Below, in pieces: positions 11,291 through 21,884 of a stretch of 64,000 nt of DNA. Where the stretch lies: NCBI GenBank assembly GCA_911728435.2, contig OU452200.1:1550001-1614000 (forward strand), in the 5' to 3' direction. The notes beneath the pieces are model-generated. The model made no database searches. It worked only from the letters and a program-made list of their open reading frames with translations, and was not told the DNA's origin. The number at the start of each line of letters is the position of its first letter. Within the stretch, counting starts at the first letter, position 1. Made by a program: the position numbers and the translations under genes. The DNA comes from Apoderus coryli (Eukaryota; Arthropoda; Insecta; Coleoptera; Attelabidae).

Positions 11291-11299
11291 AGTCATCAA

Positions 11300-12533
11300 A
11301 TCAATTTTTAATTGGTTGAATATTGAAAAAAACATTGAAGGAAACGATCAGTTCTAAATTGGAATTGGCTCTTGCTCTGCCAATTGAGCTAGCGAAACGC
11401 GGGTATAGTAAGTTCCTATGTCCCTACGAATTCCCAACAACTATGTGGCTTACGATTTCGGAAGTTTCAATATCGAATTTGGACTATAATAATGGAATTG
11501 AACAAAAAGAATACACCTTAAAACTGACTTTGTAATTATTAGGTTTAAACAAATGAATAAAAACTACTCTACCAGAGAAAAATAACAAGAAATATTTATA
11601 ACATAGAGGCTGTGTGTTAGATTTAGTTTTAATTAATTAATTAAAAAAAAAAAAAAAACAGAAGTAAGCATATATATTTATTAAAATAATAATATAATAA
11701 ACAATACCTAATATTGGTCTGACCAAAAATATATTGTAATACGTTCGAAATTATCGTGCAAAAAATAGTCAGTTTTTTAAAATCAAATTTGGAGTCTAGA
11801 TGATTCAAAAAATTATTAATAAAACCTGGATTTATGAAACGAAACGTTGTTAATAGTGAATTTCCTTTTTCAACTGATAATATGCTATGGTCACCTACCA
11901 CTCTCCCTTAGCGGATTTCTGAGTGCCTTAGAGGAATTCTGAGAGGGCTTCTAAGTGCATAAAGTGTTTCTATATACCTCAAGAATTTTTTGTATGGAAA
12001 ATGATTTTATTTGTTTTTAACAAATCACATCTTGATGAGCTTTCCGTGGGAATATCCTTCCTATTTTTGTATCTGGTTGTACTTCAACAATTTGGGAGAA
12101 ATTTCTGGCTCTTATTGTTGTCTGGAAAACTGGTGATTCTCCTCCTAACTCAATCTTTTTGGTCATAAACGTTTTCGTCAAACTTTAGGTTATTACCATT
12201 AAAACTTTTGCATTATGTTATTAAATTCTCGTTAACCCTTTTGCTAGTCCTTCTCCACGTTCTTTTTATTCCCTCCACTATGTTAAGGCAAAATCTGGAA
12301 ACGACCATTCAGAAACATTACAATCTCCATAATTTTCAACAAAAGTTCTTCTTGCAGCACAATTGTGAGGCAATGAATATTTTTGATCGATCGATTCTGT
12401 AAAATGCACAACCTCAAGAAGCTTTTGAAGAAGTTTTTCGGAAGCAACCAGAACTCATCCTCTAAGCAGTGACTATGGCTTGTCAGCAGTTAAATTACAT
12501 TAATAGGTAGAATCGGTTTTATTATTTATAAAT
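11300..12533. other. No gene recognised
   Basis: Short open frames (for example 11323-11535 +) match nothing I know. There is a homopolymer of A at about 11643-11659. The rest is AT-rich. Confidence 0.45.
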
Positions 12534-12680
12534 GAGCTTCTATGTTCATTCAAAGGTGTTTTGATATTTCGTCCTTTTGCACAATCACCACCGACTTACC
12601 TGTAGTGATGGTCCAAAAGGTTTCCTTGGACAATTGGACGAAATTTTAAAACACGTTTAAACGAACATAGAAACTAACTC
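12534..12680. repeat. MITE-like element with ~40-bp inverted termini
   Basis: The left arm 12534-12574 (TTCTATGTTCATTCAAAGGTG, then TTTTGATATTTCGTCC) is matched by the reverse complement of 12636-12680 (TTCTATGTTCGTTTAAACGTG, then TTTTAAAATTTCGTCC), with a few mismatches. About 60 bases lie between. There is no coding capacity. Likely a small non-autonomous DNA transposon; its family is unknown. Confidence 0.65.
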
Positions 12681-12788
12681 AATATAATTTTACCTGGGTA
12701 CCAGATTTTCCAAATAGATCTGAAATGATTTTTCATTTAACTTCCGAGGAAGCTACTGTGTAACAAAACACGTATTGTAAATGTTTCT

Positions 12789-13140
12789 TTGCTTTCAAAC
12801 AAATTTCCAAAAGCATGGAAAACTTCGAAAGTGCTGCCTATTCCTAAAAAGAGTCAGATCGGTGAATATAGCAATTTACGTCCCATATCCATACTACCCC
12901 CTATGTCAAAAATTCTTGAAAAGGTTTTGAGCGTGCAAATCAAGTCCCACGTAGATGAATACAAAATTTTACCTATTAAACAATCCGGGTTCCGCAAGGG
13001 ATACAGTTGTACAACTGCATTGTTGGATCTAACTGATGATATTTTGCATGATCTTCATAACGGAAAATAACTTCCTTAATTTTAATTGGCTACACCAAGG
13101 CCTTTGACAAAATCAATCATAATCAATAAAATTATAATAT
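12789..13140 (+). mobile_element. LINE reverse-transcriptase N-terminal fragment
   Basis: Encodes the opening part of a LINE reverse transcriptase: FPKAWKTSKVLPIPKK, NLRPISILPPMSKILEKVL and KQSGFRKGYSCTTALLDL, then a stop at 13068. After it a shifted frame gives a remnant of the TKAFDK first catalytic motif. The palm motifs with YADD are missing, so it is truncated on both sides. Its sequence is distinct from the FADDLKL LINE family in this window. Confidence 0.75.
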
Positions 13141-14635
13141 ATTGAATATGTATCTTATTTTGAACTACAATTAAACTTATTATTATTATTATTAATAAAA
13201 TTATCAGCAAAAGTTGACGGTGGTGTTTTTATTGCTTTAGCTTTGCTAGAACGATGAACCATTTGATTCCGTTGCTCTCACACACCATGCCTTTCACTCA
13301 ATACTATTCTTAGTAACTTCTGATACTTCAATAACAAACAAATCTAATTGGTTTTCAACTTTTTTTTCTTTTATCTAAATGACAACTAAAATTCAATTTC
13401 TCAATAAACTAATAACTAATTTGATAAGAAGTAGTTAAAGGAAACTTCACTATTACGTTTTATCAAGTGTTTTTTTTATTATAAAAATTATTTTGTTGAT
13501 ATTTGAGTTGATTTAACTAAAGCTGAATCTAGTCTTTTAAATTTTAATATATTTTTGTTCATTTATTAATAAATGATTATAGAATTATATTAATTCATTA
13601 TTGTAATATAAAAATTGTGAATAATGCTTATTTATAATTATATTTCGTTTAAGAAATTTAGTTAGGAGTATTTATTAAAACAAAAGATAACTGTGTAGAC
13701 TCACAAATTTTTTGGGAAATTTGTTAGGTACATTTATTTGGGGATTTATGAATTTATCATAACATTAAAAGCACCCCTATTTACTTAAAATTTTCTAACG
13801 AAAAAATAAATAAATAAATATTAATTCAATGAAAAAATGATTTCTTTAACTTCTTTAATTATTTTTTTTTAAATCATATTATCGTTTCTACTTCTATTTT
13901 ATTAAAAAATTCATAAATCTCAATGAAATAAAAAATCGATAGTTTAATTTGTAAATATGATACACATTTAATATTAAATTGTAGAGATAAATCTTGTGTG
14001 AAGTATGAATCAAAATGTTTTTATATAACTTAATATTATAAAAAAAAATATTATAACATATAAATGTACCATTTATCAAAACAAAAAAAAAAAAGAAATT
14101 CCTATTAAACTAAATACATTTTTTTCTTTCTAATTATTTAAAAAATAATTTCCTATTTAAAAATACAAAACCATAACCATATATTTAAAAATTAAAGGTA
14201 ATTTGTAAAATTTTTTTAAATATTCAGGGTGTTTTGGAAGTAGATATCAGGAGTAAATATTAAATACAGAAGATACGTACACACCCTGTAATTATTAGTT
14301 CATTTATTGTTTTTGAGTTCACTAAACATGCAACTGTTTTACAAGCAGGACATTTTGGTCAAATTCAAATGAAAATATTTGTAAAACCACAGTTATTAGA
14401 AATACCAAAAATGGCCCCCTCTAACAAAATCTATGCGCACAAGAATTTTTCCGGAAACATACATTAAATACTCACTTGGGCCACCTTGTATAATTTTAAT
14501 AAGTTAAAATATCTACAGTATGAAAAATAATATTGTGGCATACTGGACAAAATGACTGGTTTTACCTACACAAGGGATTTTGTTTAATTTAGCAGGGCCT
14601 CAGTATAATTCAGTGGAACCAGACCGAGCCATGGG
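13141..14635. other. Very AT-rich stretch with one transposon-like inverted motif
   Basis: Extremely AT-rich and without coding signal. At 14226-14288 CAGGGTGT and ACACCCTG face each other about 60 bases apart, the terminal motif of many small insect Tc1/mariner-type MITEs. Similar motifs recur near 27.78, 28.07, 58.91, 61.43 and 63.10 kb. Confidence 0.5.
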
Positions 14636-14697
14636 TCGACAGACACTGACGAATTCGTTTCGCTCTTATTATGAGCTCGTCAGAGTACCATAGTCGA
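14636..14697 (-). ncRNA. Hammerhead ribozyme (type I)
   Basis: All elements of a self-cleaving hammerhead are present on the minus strand. The core CTGACGA is at 14683-14677. Stem II is GCTC/GAGC (14676-14673 with 14665-14662) with a seven-base loop ATAATAA. GAA follows at 14661-14659. Stem III is ACG/CGT (14658-14656 with 14651-14649) with loop AATT. C17 at 14648 gives the classical GUC cleavage triplet. Stem I pairs 14647-14642 with 14684-14689 (two G-U wobbles). After a 1x3 internal loop it continues 14640-14636 with 14693-14697. Open stem I makes it type I. The internal loop plus loop II is the arrangement that supports fast cleavage in natural hammerheads. A jockey LINE is inserted directly upstream; one base of its 9-bp duplication overlaps stem I. 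Confidence 0.85.
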
Positions 14698-14705
14698 TAG
14701 TCCAT
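14697..14705. repeat. Target-site duplication, copy 1 (jockey A)
   Basis: ATAGTCCAT, repeated at 16923-16931. The two copies flank the jockey element exactly; this one adjoins its poly-A end (read on the minus strand). Confidence 0.85.
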
Positions 14706-16922
14706 ATTTTTTTTTATTTAGGCCAAGGCAGAGAAATCATCATGACACCTAGGGAGTTCCTTACCACTTCCCTAGGGAGTGTGGGACTCTAACCCAAACT
14801 AAAACTCTGCCTTATCTTTGTAGTATGGCTCGGGAACCCTCCCTTTTCCATGTCCTCGCTTGATTGTCCTCTGTTGCTGTTGTCTTCTGATGTTGATTGT
14901 CGTCTGTTGCTATTGTCCTCTGTTGGTGGTGCCTAGAAAACACTCTGAAACATACCTTTAGATGAGTATACCTGACCTGAAAGAAACAATATTAATTGGT
15001 GTCCTAATCCTGTGGATTTCTTCGTCAGAATTGACTCCTCGGTCTCCGGTACCGCCTGGCACCGTCTTCTACGTTGTAGTTGACTGCTTCGCGAATCAGT
15101 GGGTTTGCATGGGTCTCTGCCATTTCAAAGACCTTCTGGGCTCTCAACCTCATGACGTCCCTGAGGGCGTCGAGTTTGAGGTCCCTTCGGATCTGTGCGT
15201 TTGACACAAACCAAGGTGCACCCACTGCCATCCTTCTTGCCTTGTTCTCCGTGGCTTCCAATCGTTTCAGGTACGATGGTGCCGCGTATCCCCATGCTGA
15301 ACTGGCATAGGTCAAGGCAGGTCGCACGACTGCCTTAACCATTTGGAGCTTGACCTGCAAGGGCATCTTGCTCCTTCTGCAGATCATCGGGTAGAGCTTC
15401 GAAATGATGCCTTTGGCATTCGCGATGCTCTTCTCGATGTGCGGTCTCCATGACAAGGATCTGTCCAAAGTTACCCCCAGGTACTTTGCAGTGTCCTGCC
15501 ATTGTATGTCAGTACCCTCGATGTTGACGAAGTCGTCGGGGCGCACTTGTCTTCTTCTGATGAGGAGCGCGGTGCTCTTCTCGGCATTAATCTTGGTCTT
15601 CCACCTGGTGCACCATTCGGTGAAGTTGTCCGCTGCTCGCTGTAGGTATCTTGTCATCAATTCCGCACTGCGACTGCGGGCAATCAGGGCGGTGTCGTCT
15701 GCGTAGAGTGCCAAGGTGTTCTGGTCTGTCCTTGGGATGTCGCTGGTAAAGATGGAGAAAAGATGGGGGGATAGTACAGACCCCTGCGGCACGCCGGCCT
15801 CCAGGGTCCGTGATTCCGAGACCTCCTTCCCTGTCCTGACGCGAATCTGCCTGTCCTGTAGGTAGGAGTCTGCTAGCTTGATCATCGCTGGTGGGTATCC
15901 TAGTGTGTGCATCTTATAGATGAGTCCTTCCTGCGAGACCCTGTCGAAGGCTCTGGCCACATCCAGAAATACGATTCCCGTGACCTGTCGCCAGTTTAGT
16001 CCTTGTGCTGCATGCTCAACGAGTCTTAACAGTTGCAACTCCGTGTTGTGATTGGCTCTGAACCCAAACTGCTCGTCGGGGATTACTTCCAGTTCATCCG
16101 AGAACTCGCGAAGTCGCCAGAGAATAATTCGTTCTGCTATCTTGGACAGGGCGTTCAGTAAACTGATGGGCCTGTAGTTCTGAGGGAACTTCAGGTCCTT
16201 GCCCTGCTTAGGTAGCATCACTACTGTAGCCTCTTTCCACTTCGCAGGAAAGTGTCCCAGTCGTAAGATGCCGTTGATGATGGTCGCAATTCCTGCAATG
16301 CCCTTCCTCGGCAACAGTTTTAGCGCCTTGTTGCTAATTCCGTCGGGGCCTGGTGTCTTCTTTATCTTCAGGTGGTGGATTATGCTCCGTATTTCTTCAG
16401 TGGTTGCTGGTCTTAGTGGCTCTCCTTCCATGTCCCGCCGCCTGACCTGTCTAACAAACCTGTGGGCCTCGTCCTCTAGCTCCTCGTCGTCGTCAGGATG
16501 TATATTCTCCCTACACTCCCTTTCAAGGCAGTCAGCAAATGCCTCAGCCTTTTCTTGGTCCGTGTAGACGATCCTGCCTCTTTCCCCATGAATGGGGGGT
16601 ACCTGAGGATTCGTAGCCCGCAGGGCTTTCATCATTTTCCATGCGCTACCGTCCTTAGTGTTTAGCTCTTCTAGCTTCCTTTGCTATTGGTTCCCACGAT
16701 GTTCCCGTAATCTCAGCTTCACTTCCGCGTTGAGTCTGTTAAGATTTGCTCTGTCTTCAGGGGCTAAGGTCATCCTGTATCTTCTCCGGGCTCGATTCTT
16801 CTCCTGAATCTTCGCTCTGGTTGCGGTAGGGATGTCTTTCGCGAATTGCAGAAAGTCTCTTTTCCTCCTTTTGGAGGAGGTGCAGTCTCGTAGAGCTCCT
16901 TGAATGCTGCAAGTTGCAAAAC
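14706..16922 (-). mobile_element. Jockey LINE, 5'-truncated ORF2 with intact RT domain
   Basis: Minus-strand jockey-clade LINE bounded by 9-bp direct repeats, with a poly-A tract at its 3' end (about 14706-14719). The ORF2 frame covers 16635-15025 (536 residues), with further coding upstream to about 16920 after one in-frame stop (near 16684). Motifs: KIKKTPGPDGISNKAL, NYRPISLLNALSKIAERI, FGFRANHNTELQLL, FLDVARAFDRVSQEGL (first Asp), AGVPQGSVLSPHLFSIF, LALYADDTALIARS (catalytic YADD), KYLGVTLDRSLSW, and C-terminal APSYLKRLEATENKARR. The endonuclease domain is lost, so it is a dead-on-arrival copy, yet the RT frame is nearly undamaged, suggesting a recent insertion. A second, shorter copy lies at 38486-39031 on the opposite strand. 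Confidence 0.95.
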
Positions 16923-16931
16923 ATAGTCCAT
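16923..16931. repeat. Target-site duplication, copy 2 (jockey A)
   Basis: ATAGTCCAT, identical to 14697-14705; marks the truncated 5' end of the jockey insertion. Confidence 0.85.
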
Positions 16932-19502
16932 CTACAATATCGGCCTGTATTTAATCACAATGAGATATATAACAGTAGATATATGTAAACTAGTACCAGA
17001 GAACAACAGAGAATATGAACTCCCACCACTTTCTATTGTCCTGTGCGAGGCAGGTGGTAGCCATTTTTTAATATACTCGACAGATCCGTATTTACGTTTT
17101 ATTGAAATTACAGGATAGGTAAAGAACAGGGGAGTAATAGAATTATTTTATAATAGAATTACATCTTTATTAATTATAAAAACAAACAAATACTTTTTTA
17201 CTTTTATTCATGTTTCCATATAATCATTTTATTTATATTTTTAAAATTTCTATTGATTAATTTTAATGTATAAAATAACCTTAACCTAAAATATAATTTC
17301 GTAACATATTTTTTTGGGAAATTAGAACATGGATGTTTAAACTTTACATTTTTGCTTAAATTAATAAAATTAATAATAATATTGAACTAGCAATTAACCA
17401 TAGTTCAGATCTAAAGAAAAAAAAAGTGTAATTGATTATGGGCAAATATAAATGTATTAATTTTAGATAGAGTAAAATAAAATTGTTCTAATTTATACAA
17501 TAGGTCTACCGATTTTCAATTCCTGAGACGTGAATTTACTACCTGCTAATATCTATAATAGTTAAAATATGTAATTCAAATTTAATAAACACTGTCAGAA
17601 TTTAATAGAACTTTTGCACTCATCTAGTAAGATTTTTAAGCTCTCTTTTTAGATGCTTAAGATGTATTGGAGTTTTATGGGCAAGTAGACTGAACTAAGT
17701 TATAAAAGATAAGGGCCATTGTGCTGCAAAATTAAGCGAAGTTATTCATGTTTTTTAAAAAATTCGTGTGATTTTTTTAGGTAACTAAGCTCAATCTTTT
17801 AAACAGTTTGTTTAGAAATGTTTGTTTTTCAAAATAACAATTGGTAATTTGATTTAATGTACCAATCTAATTTTATATGCATCTAATTCAAATACTACAT
17901 AAATATCTTACCTTTTACTATCCATCGGGAAACTAAAGAATGATAAATTGCAGTTATAATATTTATTCCTGCAATTCTTCGCAGCACACATCATTCCGCC
18001 TCTGCTTTTTTGCATTTCAAAATAAACAATATCACTATCAAAAGTTTATAAAACAAAAACACACAATATAACTATAACTATAACTATAACTATAACTATA
18101 ACTATAACTATAACTATAACTATATAACACACAGAATACTACGGCACTGGAAAACAAATCACTTGAAATGGCAAAGCACAAATAAAATATTCCGACGACA
18201 ATGAGAGTATAAGAAAACATGGCGATTTTAGTGCGCAATTATATGCGCAATCTCTTCCCCTACCAGCAAGATCACATTCTCTGTTGTTCTTTGCTAGTAC
18301 CATCTACATAGTAATGCATGTCCCACCAGTGGCGTAGCCAGGGGGGGGAGCGATGATATTTATAATATTTCTTCTATTTTCTTTTTTGAAATTGTCTAAA
18401 TAATATCTGTTCCTGTTTTTTAAATATGTTCATTTGAATTTAATCGATTGTTCCGAAGCAATGTTTATATAGTATAAACAATCTTAGTTCAATGTCTAGT
18501 TCGCTGTGAGCTTCTAGATTGATCAACTGTTTGAGTTACTAATAGGACACTTCAGGATTGAGAAATAAATAAAACATATTTACGCACATTAGGTACCTAT
18601 ATAACAGATAACTATTCCTTTGTTAAGAAACAAAAATACACCGCAAAGCAAAACAAAGAGAATATGTATTAAAAGAAAAAAAAAACATTAAAGAAAAATC
18701 ATTGAAAAAATTTACGGGTATTAATATTAAATATAAAAATAATAATACAATATGAACAAATAAAATGTTATACTATACTTATTCATTAAATATAATTAAT
18801 AATAATATAAAACAACATTGTATTAATTAAAATAATTAAAAAAAAATATACAAAAAAAAACTGATAATAATAAAGTTATGAAATAAACAAAACATTTTTA
18901 ATTAACGAAAATAAATAATTTAGTTTCTATTTTGACTATGACATGCTTCGTTCTAACTATTCTAATATATATCATAGAATTTAGATGACCCTTAATCAAA
19001 TTAAAACTTTTTCTATATAAATGTGTGTTTTAAAAAAAGGATAAATAATAGAATACATATTATTGAAAAGAAAATTTAGAGTTTTTCATGTTATTCCTAC
19101 CTGGGAAAATTTTCAATAAATCTAGGTCGTTCTGTTCCTGGGGGTTTTCAAGAATTGACGGTCATAGTCAAATTTTGGCGGCGTATGACAGCAAATAGTG
19201 CTTAACTCAATGAAGTTTTTCAGGATTGATTTAATTTTAGGTAGTTGTAACAAAAATAACTATTCTGACACTAATCATCATCATCAATGCATATGAGTTG
19301 GGGAACTACTGATGACAAGAAATAAAAGCTTTATAGGGAGTCCACACGGCATAAGGTTGTCGATGGTCTAGCCTATTTCTCAATGATTTAATAATACACA
19401 AACTATAAATTATGTGTTTTTTTTTCTTACAAAATTTAGCTAAGAACAATTGTTAATACAAAAAGATTTTGTTTGTTACAATGTGTATTATTTGCTGTTT
19501 AG
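16932..19502. other. AT-rich stretch with an inverted-repeat pair and a TIR-like motif
   Basis: No coding signal. ACTAGTACCAGAGAACAACA (around 16990-17010) and its near-complement at 18269-18298 are inverted copies, with similarity extending outwards, enclosing about 1.25 kb. That may be an empty DNA element. CAGTGGCGTAGCCAGG at 18334 resembles a common insect transposon terminus. From about 18580 to 19080 the sequence is almost pure A/T. Confidence 0.45.
18067..18126. repeat. (TAACTA)n hexanucleotide microsatellite
   Basis: About ten tandem TAACTA units. The minus-strand reading Tyr-Ser-Tyr-Ser is a repeat artefact and not a protein. Confidence 0.95.
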
Positions 19503-19679
19503 TCAACTGTAGTCTTTCTGGGCCAGCTCATACGGATTTGGTATAAGGTTTTCTCCATTTAACGGTAGATGTAAATGAGTGTGATGTTCGTCATCAACTC
19601 CATCCGAATTTATCTCGATATTATCCTGTTTTTTGATGCCGGTTCTTTGTCGTGCTGAAGCGATCCTTTGTTGGAGTAT
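19503..19679 (-). CDS. Stathmin-like MGC protein, exon 4 (terminal)
   Basis: Last coding exon. The acceptor is ATATATTTTCAG, with AG at 19681-19680; the exon starts in phase 0, matching exon 3, and ends with TGA at 19505-19503. It begins ILQQRIASARQRTGIKK. Joined to exon 3's EAESRRHQ this continues a basic helical repeat of the kind found after the regulatory segment of stathmin domains. The rest is polar (NIEINSDGVDDEHHTHLHL) and ends NPYELAQKDYS. The helix is much shorter than in full stathmins, so tubulin binding by two repeats is doubtful. Exon lengths 92+110+170+177 sum to 549 bases, exactly 183 codons with the stop. Confidence 0.8.
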   Translation of the reverse strand: MLQQRIASARQRTGIKKQDNIEINSDGVDDEHHTHLHLPLNGENLIPNPYELAQKDYS

Positions 19680-20685
19680 CTGAAAATATATTGCAAGATC
19701 CATTTCAGATATTTTTATTGTCACACCCATTATATTGTAATAAATATATTGCATCCGGTCGAACTAGCTATTTTATGCTGATTAATAATTATTAAAAAGT
19801 TCATCAAAGTTGATACAAGTTCTCGACTTTAGCATCGGTATTGTACCTAATAGACAAATTGCAAAGTCAACAAAAAACGGTCCGCCCGACGCTAAGAATA
19901 GACAATTGCATAAGGTCGATATTCGAAAGAGTGGAGATAATCAAAAGTTATAAATATTGTTGTAACAGGAAGTTACAGGGGATTTTGAGTTCCACTTCGG
20001 TGTAGTAAAGATGGAAGAGAGTGGTTGGAGACTTGGCGGCTCGGACCATGAAGTCTCCCCGCGTTGGAGCATACATGTGTCCGAATGCTCCGCCACAAAA
20101 CTCTCTTTTTTTTGGGTCTTCTCTCCAAACTTCGGTGAAGTAAACTTTGGGTCCTAGAAGCGCTAATTCCCCCCGTTGGGTAGTGTCTTAAGATTTATAG
20201 TTTTATTTAACGCGAATTAATATTATTAGTAGCGATATTAAATATTTATAATTTTAACCATTTTATTAACGCGAACGAAATATCAACTGTTTCATTGACA
20301 TTTGCAGACGCACTTTTGTCGCTTCTGACTTGATACTCCGTGCTAAATCGGCAAATTGACACTAGTGACTAGTGACAGAAAAGGAAAAAAAGAAGAATAA
20401 GAGATTCCTTCGCGCGTTTTTACAGCTTTTACTACATGTTTATTGTCCACAACTAAATGCAATTAAAAATCATTATAATAAAATTAAGTTTGTTGAATAA
20501 AGTTTATTTGAGTGTATTAAAACAATTGACAAATCATTTCCCACTATAATTCATCTAGCACAATAACTATATTTCCATTTAGTACTAACCTTCAAAAGAT
20601 ACGTGTATAGATTTGACAGCAATCTGACTATTGATTCGTCAGTTATAGCGTTTTGTGTGAAGCAACGTCTGTTATTGAAAACAAA

Positions 20686-20737
20686 AATGGAAAAAAGTGA
20701 ATCTCGAGTTTTGATAAATCATTGCTTTTTGATGAAC
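20686..20737 (+). mobile_element. Mariner transposase N-terminal scrap
   Basis: Reads MEKSESRVLINHCFLMN, resembling the start of mariner transposases (ME..E.RVLIKH.FL). It is cut off where LINE coding begins. Very short, so tentative; it lies in intron 3 of the stathmin-like gene on the opposite strand. Confidence 0.45.
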
Positions 20738-21535
20738 AGAATACAGTGGAAACCAATGGATGAGGGAAAATAACCTGGAGCTGGCGCCTGAAAAAACAGA
20801 GGCAGTTATCTTAGCAGGACCAAGAGACCGGCAAGGCGTCTCTTTTAGACTACAAGAGCATAGAATAACGTCTAAAAATACAGTTAAGTATCTGGGAATC
20901 ATCCTCGATAAAAACCTGTCTTTTCGAGGCTGAAGTAAAAGCAGTGGCGCTAGGAAGACTATTCCCAAATATTAGCTAGGGTAAAAGAGCAGCAATGAAC
21001 GGCGTCGTGCAATCGATTTTAGTGTATGGGGCGCCAGTTTGGTGTAAGGTTCTTGTGATCGGTAAATACCGAAATATGGTCACAAAAGGCTACTAAGGGT
21101 AGCTAGCGGATATCGCACGATATCCGCAGAGGCTATACAGGTAATAACGGGGGAACCCCCTATTGACCTTCTGGTAGAAGAAAGAAAAATACTGTATAAC
21201 CGAGCCGACGCACAGGATCCCAGGATCGAAAGAAAACTGACGTTACATTAATGGCAGGAGAGATGGACCAGACACGAAGAAACAGGACAGTGGACGAAGA
21301 AGCTTATACCAGATATTTTAGTGTGGCTGAATTGCAAACACAGAAAGTTGGATAATTACCTCACACAAGTTTTGTCTGGACCTGGCTCCTTTGGTACATA
21401 TACAAAAAAAAATTAAAAGATCCAACGATGATAACTGTGTGTATTGTCAGCAGATACACAATGTAAATCACACACTTTTCGAATGTCCTAAATGGCTAAG
21501 TAAAAGACTTTCACTGGAAATGAAATACAGACCGG
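20738..21535 (+). mobile_element. LINE fragment (RT C-terminal half and zinc knuckle) in intron 3
   Basis: Plus-strand LINE debris within the last intron of the minus-strand stathmin-like gene. It reads WMRENNLELAPEKTEAVIL, then ITSKNTVKYLGIILDKNLSF, both typical after the YADD motif. Frame breaks follow. The C-terminus has DDNCVYCQQIHNVNHTLF and ECPKWLSKR, a Cys-x2-Cys, His, Cys pattern like the C-terminal knuckle of R1/LOA-type LINEs. Its 3' boundary lies within about ten bases of the exon 3 splice donor at 21542. No tail or target duplication was identified. Confidence 0.75.
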
Positions 21536-21542
21536 TACATAC

Positions 21543-21712
21543 CTGGTGTCTTCTACTTTCAGCTTCGTCAAGTTTTTCTTGCAGCTTATCTAGTGTCAAT
21601 TTGGGACTGGTTTGTTGCTCTTCAAGTTTCTGCAGTCGCTTTGGTGGATGTTTCTGTATTATGCTTTCATCCGATTCGTTCTCGAAGCTTATTTCAAATG
21701 ACATCCCGTTTG
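21543..21712 (-). CDS. Stathmin-like MGC protein, exon 3
   Basis: Bounded by the acceptor GCGTAACTTCAG (AG at 21714-21713) and the donor CACCAG|GTATGT (GT at 21542-21541). Its first two bases complete an Ala codon from exon 2 and it ends in phase 0. It encodes NGMSFEISFENESDES, then HPPKRLQKLEEQQ, then KLTLDKLQEKLDEAESRRHQ. This order is that of a stathmin-like domain: a G-x-x-[FY]-E-[VI] strand, a PPKRL-type linker, then a helix with EKL..AE.RR. In stathmin family proteins this segment caps or binds tubulin. An R1-type LINE abuts the donor. Confidence 0.85.
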
Positions 21713-21774
21713 CTGAAGTTACGCAAAAACTTCAATCTCTACTTTTTCAAGTTATTAAATGATGATTTACCTAC

Positions 21775-21884
21775 CTGCTTTTTGGAAATTGTTGACTGTT
21801 GTGTCGGATCCCTCAAGTTTTAAAACTTCAATATCTTCCGTTTGCAATGACAGAGTTGATGGAGTTTCAGGTATTATTATTTTC
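21775..21884 (-). CDS. Stathmin-like MGC protein, exon 2
   Basis: Between the acceptor TTTCATTTTAG (AG at 21886-21885) and the donor AAAGCAG|GTAGGT (GT at 21774-21773). Its first base completes an Arg codon from exon 1, and the exon leaves one base for exon 3. It reads KIIIPETPSTLSLQTEDIEV, then LKLEGSDTTVNNFQKA. No domain is recognised; it looks like a low-structure linker between the lipidated N-terminus and the stathmin-like segment. The short introns on both sides and consistent phases support it as a real exon although it was too short to stand out as an open frame. Confidence 0.8.

Noticed and set aside
14645..14662. CTGACGA on the plus strand at the hammerhead locus
   Set aside because: No GAAA block or stem II follows. 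It arises from the complementary stem sequence of the minus-strand ribozyme.
15080..16567. Plus-strand open frames across the jockey element
   Set aside because: Shadows of the intact ORF2 frame on the minus strand, which carries all RT motifs.
18038..18238. Minus-strand open frame with a long Tyr-Ser repeat
   Set aside because: It is a direct translation of the (TAACTA)n microsatellite, with no support as protein.
19940..20200. Possible solo LTR (TGTAACAGG start, moderately GC-rich)
   Set aside because: No matching end, no target duplication and no retroviral-type coding nearby.
19680..21542. Search for an additional stathmin helix exon in the last intron
   Set aside because: Exon 3 and exon 4 already join in phase with a sensible sequence. 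The intron holds LINE sequence on the other strand.
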